A DNA stretch of 64,000 nt from Chthoniobacterales bacterium (GTDB lineage Bacteria; Verrucomicrobiota; Verrucomicrobiia; Chthoniobacterales; UBA10450), in contig DATENU010000019.1 of the NCBI GenBank assembly GCA_035274845.1, positions 124,001-188,000 on the forward strand. Direction: 5' to 3'. Position numbers and translations under genes: made by a program. This document shows positions 61,449-64,000 of the stretch, one piece after another. The notes below the pieces were generated by a model that saw only the letters and a list, made by a program, of their open reading frames with translations, did not search any database and was not told the DNA's origin. Numbering within the stretch: the stretch's first letter is position 1; the number at the start of each line of letters is the position of its first letter.

Positions 61449-62455
61449 TATTTGGTCCGTTTGAATTTGCCGGTGAAAAGATAATTCATCACCAGCGTGG
61501 TAATGAAAGAGGTAACGCGAAAATCCTGCTCGGGATCGTCATTGAGGACGTGGAGATCGAGCTGGTCGCAACGCTCAGCCAGGCGGGCGAGAAGTTTGTT
61601 CACCCGGAATTTTTTCTCGTTGGTCCACTGGCAGACCGCATTCATCAGCCGCCGCCGGCGCAGCCGCAGATATCTGGCCGCGGTGATCCCGGCGGGCGCG
61701 GAAAAGAGCTGGCGGAGATCAGCGTCGTAGAAATCCGGATAGGTGTCAGCGTAGAGCTTCCGTTTGCGCGCGTAGTAGGTCTTGAGCTTGAGATTGAGGC
61801 AATCGTATTCGGCCGCCCGATATTCCGGGGCGTGGAGCGGCGGTTTCCCGGCCAGGGAGCGCATCAGCTCATCGACGTATTCGAGTTTTTCGAGCGCCTT
61901 CCAGCCGGCGTAACGGGCGCGCCAGTCGACCTCCGGCGCGAGCCAGACCGCGAACGTCTCCGCGAAATCCTCGTCCGGATGGCTTTGCGCGTACCAATCA
62001 TCGAGGTTTACGACATAACTGCGGCTGAACGGCTGCGGGTGATAAACATCCGGCGTCTGGTCCCGCGAGGTGCGCCCGAAATGTTCCTGCCATTTTTTCT
62101 TTTTCGGCAACCGGTAGGCGTAGCTGTAAGCGTGAGCCGCCTCGTGCCTGATCAATTTCATGAACCACTCTTTTGTCCCGCCCTCGACCTCGAGCATCAT
62201 CGTTTTCTCGAGGGCGCGGAGGCGGTCGTGGACGAGGAAGAACGGAATGAAAATCGCCGGGATGCCGACGGGGACGAACCATTCATCGCCGATGTGGCAG
62301 GGCGGATGAAAGACGAGGCCCTTGGCGGAAAGCTCGTCCTGGAATTGCCGGATGAGCGGTTCGAGGGCGGTGCCTTCGAGGCGGAGGCCGAGCTTGGAAA
62401 TCCGGCGTTCGAGAAGGTCCTGGTCGCTCAGTGACGCCCAATCCGCTGCTTCCAT
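61448..62455 (-). CDS. Putative zinc-binding metallopeptidase
   Basis: A 335-residue protein resembling the putative zinc-binding metallopeptidase family. Near residue 105 is MKLIRHEAAHAYSYAYRLPK (HExxH), and SYVVNLDDWYAQSHPDEDFA then ETFAVWL carries a likely third ligand. The C-terminal end (ERCDQLDLHVLNDDPEQDFR) is helical. No signal peptide. It is upstream of and coupled to the ATP-grasp gene. Confidence 0.85.
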   Translation of the reverse strand: MEAADWASLSDQDLLERRISKLGLRLEGTALEPLIRQFQDELSAKGLVFHPPCHIGDEWFVPVGIPAIFIPFFLVHDRLRALEKTMMLEVEGGTKEWFMKLIRHEAAHAYSYAYRLPKKKKWQEHFGRTSRDQTPDVYHPQPFSRSYVVNLDDWYAQSHPDEDFAETFAVWLAPEVDWRARYAGWKALEKLEYVDELMRSLAGKPPLHAPEYRAAEYDCLNLKLKTYYARKRKLYADTYPDFYDADLRQLFSAPAGITAARYLRLRRRRLMNAVCQWTNEKKFRVNKLLARLAERCDQLDLHVLNDDPEQDFRVTSFITTLVMNYLFTGKFKRTK

Positions 62456-62530
62456 TTGGCCGCACCGTATCAGGCCAGAGCAACGGTGTCATGTCGTACC
62501 GTCGCGGAATGGGGCTGGAACGCGCTTGAG

Positions 62531-62559
62531 AATCTTGACGGCTTAAAGCCGTCAAGATT
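62531..62559. repeat. Perfect 29-bp palindrome, copy 2
   Basis: Same 14-base arms as 9113-9141 (AATCTTGACGGCTT) but with A instead of T in the centre; the copy is inverted relative to the first. The copies are 53 kb apart. Confidence 0.85.
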
Positions 62560-62628
62560 TCGTTGGGTAGCCATTCGGCCGGAGGTACCGGAGACAGCCT
62601 GTCTCTGGCTGTTGCTTTTGATGGAGCC

Positions 62629-62644
62629 GGCACGCCATCGTGCC
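62629..62644. repeat. Repeat GGCACGCCATCGTGCC, second copy
   Basis: Identical to the inner 16 bases of the palindrome at 56411-56430. Six-base arms around CCAT. Confidence 0.7.
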
Positions 62645-62716
62645 CTACGGGATCTGCTGCGATGCTAATCCCAACGGCTCGTTGGCGAGCCGTCTCCATT
62701 TGAGAGGTCTCCAAGC

Positions 62717-64000
62717 CTAGAACTTCTTGGTCAGGGCGACGTAATAGTAGCGATTCCGGATCGAGTAGAGCGAGGTGTCGTAGTTATCGTTGAACGCTGC
62801 CAGCACCGTCGGTGGATTCCGGTCGAAGGCGTTGTTGACGCCGACCGTCAATCTCGTGCCCCAAAGCAATCGTTGCCAGATCGATGAGGTGTCGGCGGCT
62901 GTCGGGGTGACGCTCTTGCTCTCTTTCACATAAGGCGCTGGCTCCGGCGGCGGTTTCACAAACTCGTAGCTCAGTTGCAGATCGAGGGTGAGGTAGCTCG
63001 GGACGTTCCGGCGTCCGTCGCGGGGATAATTAAAATTATCGAAGGCCGGATCATCTCGGAAATCCCCAACATAATTTCCGGTGGCGACGAGATCGAGATG
63101 TCTCCATTCCCATTCGCCGCGAAGAAATCCTTTGTTCCAAGGGATTGCTCCGGGGACAAAGGGCAGCGTCTGATTGTCGTAATTTCCGAGAAAGCTGCGG
63201 TACGGTCCTGTCCCGGGCTGCGCCTTCCAGGTGAAGAAATGATTCCATCCGCCGGAGAACGTGAATTTACCCCATCGCTCTGTTGGAATCTCATAGATTG
63301 CCGTCACGTCCAATCCCTGAACATGGCGTTTGCCGGCGTTGCCGAAGGGAGAGTAGACGCACTGGACAGTCCCATTGGCGTCCCGGACTACGCCGATATT
63401 TGTGACGGGATCGATGCTCGCATCGCAGAAAGGAGCGCCAGTTGGATCAACCTGGCGAGGTGCCAGGATGTTCTGATCAATTAATACCTGCGCGAAGGTC
63501 TCAGGCTCCAGAATCAGGTTCGTGGTGTAGAGCTGATAAAAGTCGGCCGTCATCGTAAAGCCAGGAGCATACTTCGGCGCCCAGACCACGCCGGCCGAGT
63601 AGGAGTCGGTCGTCTCGGCTTTGAGGGTCGGATTTCCACTCGCAATCACAGGGGGAGGCAGAGGAGGGAAGCCTACTCCAAAAAGCGGGGTGAAAACCTC
63701 GGTAATGGGCGTGAAAAGCTCGACGAAATCAGGCGGACGGATCGATTGCCCCCAGGAAGCGCGTACTACCAGATCCGGAATAGGTTGATATCGAAGCGCA
63801 AGGCGCGGCGAGCCGCCGAAGTTTTCATCGGGATTGTCGTTCGCAAAGGAGGCCGATCTGGAAAACGAAGGCGGTGTTGTCTGCAAAAGATTCGTGTCAG
63901 TAAATTCCTCGTGACGCCAGGCGAGCGACAAATCGAGCGAACGGACGAACGGCACGTTCATGGATGAAGTAATCAGCGGAATTGCGACCTCGAAAAACCA
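62717..64000 (-). CDS. TonB-dependent receptor, C-terminal part (cut by right edge)
   Basis: The frame runs through the right edge, 428 residues in the window. Just inside the edge it reads WFFEVAIPLITSSMNVPFVR then SLDLSLAWRHEEF, a normal beta-barrel segment; later SIRPPDFVELFTP, AGVVWAPKYAPGFTMTADFY and the C-terminal strand YYYVALTKKF. The same closing pattern is in the receptor at 35531. The N-terminal plug is outside. Confidence 0.92.
   Translation of the reverse strand, partial: WFFEVAIPLITSSMNVPFVRSLDLSLAWRHEEFTDTNLLQTTPPSFSRSASFANDNPDENFGGSPRLALRYQPIPDLVVRASWGQSIRPPDFVELFTPITEVFTPLFGVGFPPLPPPVIASGNPTLKAETTDSYSAGVVWAPKYAPGFTMTADFYQLYTTNLILEPETFAQVLIDQNILAPRQVDPTGAPFCDASIDPVTNIGVVRDANGTVQCVYSPFGNAGKRHVQGLDVTAIYEIPTERWGKFTFSGGWNHFFTWKAQPGTGPYRSFLGNYDNQTLPFVPGAIPWNKGFLRGEWEWRHLDLVATGNYVGDFRDDPAFDNFNYPRDGRRNVPSYLTLDLQLSYEFVKPPPEPAPYVKESKSVTPTAADTSSIWQRLLWGTRLTVGVNNAFDRNPPTVLAAFNDNYDTSLYSIRNRYYYVALTKKF

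Larger units (their letters stand above)
62456..62716. other. Repeat-rich non-coding gap
   Basis: Between the peptidase and the TonB receptor. Holds the 29-bp palindrome copy (62531-62559), the 16-mer repeat (62629-62644) and another short inverted pair (GAGACAG..CTGTCTC, 62591-62606). I see no gene here. Confidence 0.6.

Overview
The window is a 64 kb GC-rich chromosomal segment of a Gram-negative bacterium. Outer-membrane proteins are present (two TonB-dependent receptors, a beta-barrel porin), as are many signal peptides and a Tat signal. The gene set fits a soil Verrucomicrobiota (Chthoniobacterales / Udaeobacter-like): DUF5069, a PadR-ADOP permease pair, TonB receptors without SusD, large secreted M13, M2 and DUF885 metallopeptidases, and short dispersed palindromes. 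The taxonomic call is inference from gene content. I saw no rRNA, tRNA, CRISPR array or intact insertion sequence.

Layout. 0-4.3 kb: a DUF2971 gene cut by the left edge, an ArsR regulator divergent to an SDR oxidoreductase, DUF5069, and a fosmidomycin-resistance-type MFS exporter; two halves of one AraC-type regulator flank the ArsR-SDR-DUF5069 block. 4.4-13 kb: secreted M13 and DUF885 peptidases, a C39-like membrane-anchored protein, small secreted or membrane unknowns, and a stress cluster (small membrane protein, Rnk, ribosome hibernation factor) divergent to NhaR. 14-20.8 kb: YceI, DinB, AHSA1-like and VOC proteins and a 956-residue secreted protein with eight approximately 70-residue repeats and an HEFEH site. 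20.8-30.9 kb: two ribbon-helix-helix proteins, DUF2283, a class IV aminotransferase, PadR plus ADOP permease with a clear operator, a DMT transporter interrupted by TGA, a small Xre regulator surrounded by three long palindromes, and ornithine cyclodeaminase-like plus PepE.

31-41.7 kb: two abutting pseudogene fragments, a Tat-exported amine oxidase, DUF1805, a TonB receptor, an integral membrane protein with a spermidine-synthase-like domain, and a lone TonB-plug-like peptide. 41.8-48 kb: MetG, an M2 peptidase, a methyltransferase and an APC-UspA transporter. 48-52.3 kb: an accessory patch with MazF-type and decayed RelE-type toxin-antitoxin pairs, several unknown small genes, a HEPN-like protein and two successive frameshifted genes, the second HicB-like. 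52.4-60.3 kb: a potassium-related cluster with Kup divergent to a short KdpD-like kinase and KdpE, followed by a second APC-UspA transporter and a porin. 60.4-64 kb: an ATP-grasp ligase coupled to a zinc peptidase, and a TonB receptor running off the right edge.

The most promising material for new biology is the HEPN-like accessory block (50-52 kb), the Xre gene with its three palindromes (28.6-29.1 kb), the two APC-UspA proteins that carry a Kup-like YGDxGTS motif around the kup/kdpDE locus, and the ATP-grasp/peptidase pair. Gene decay is frequent: one split gene, one premature stop, two adjacent frameshifts, one truncated toxin and one double pseudogene junction.
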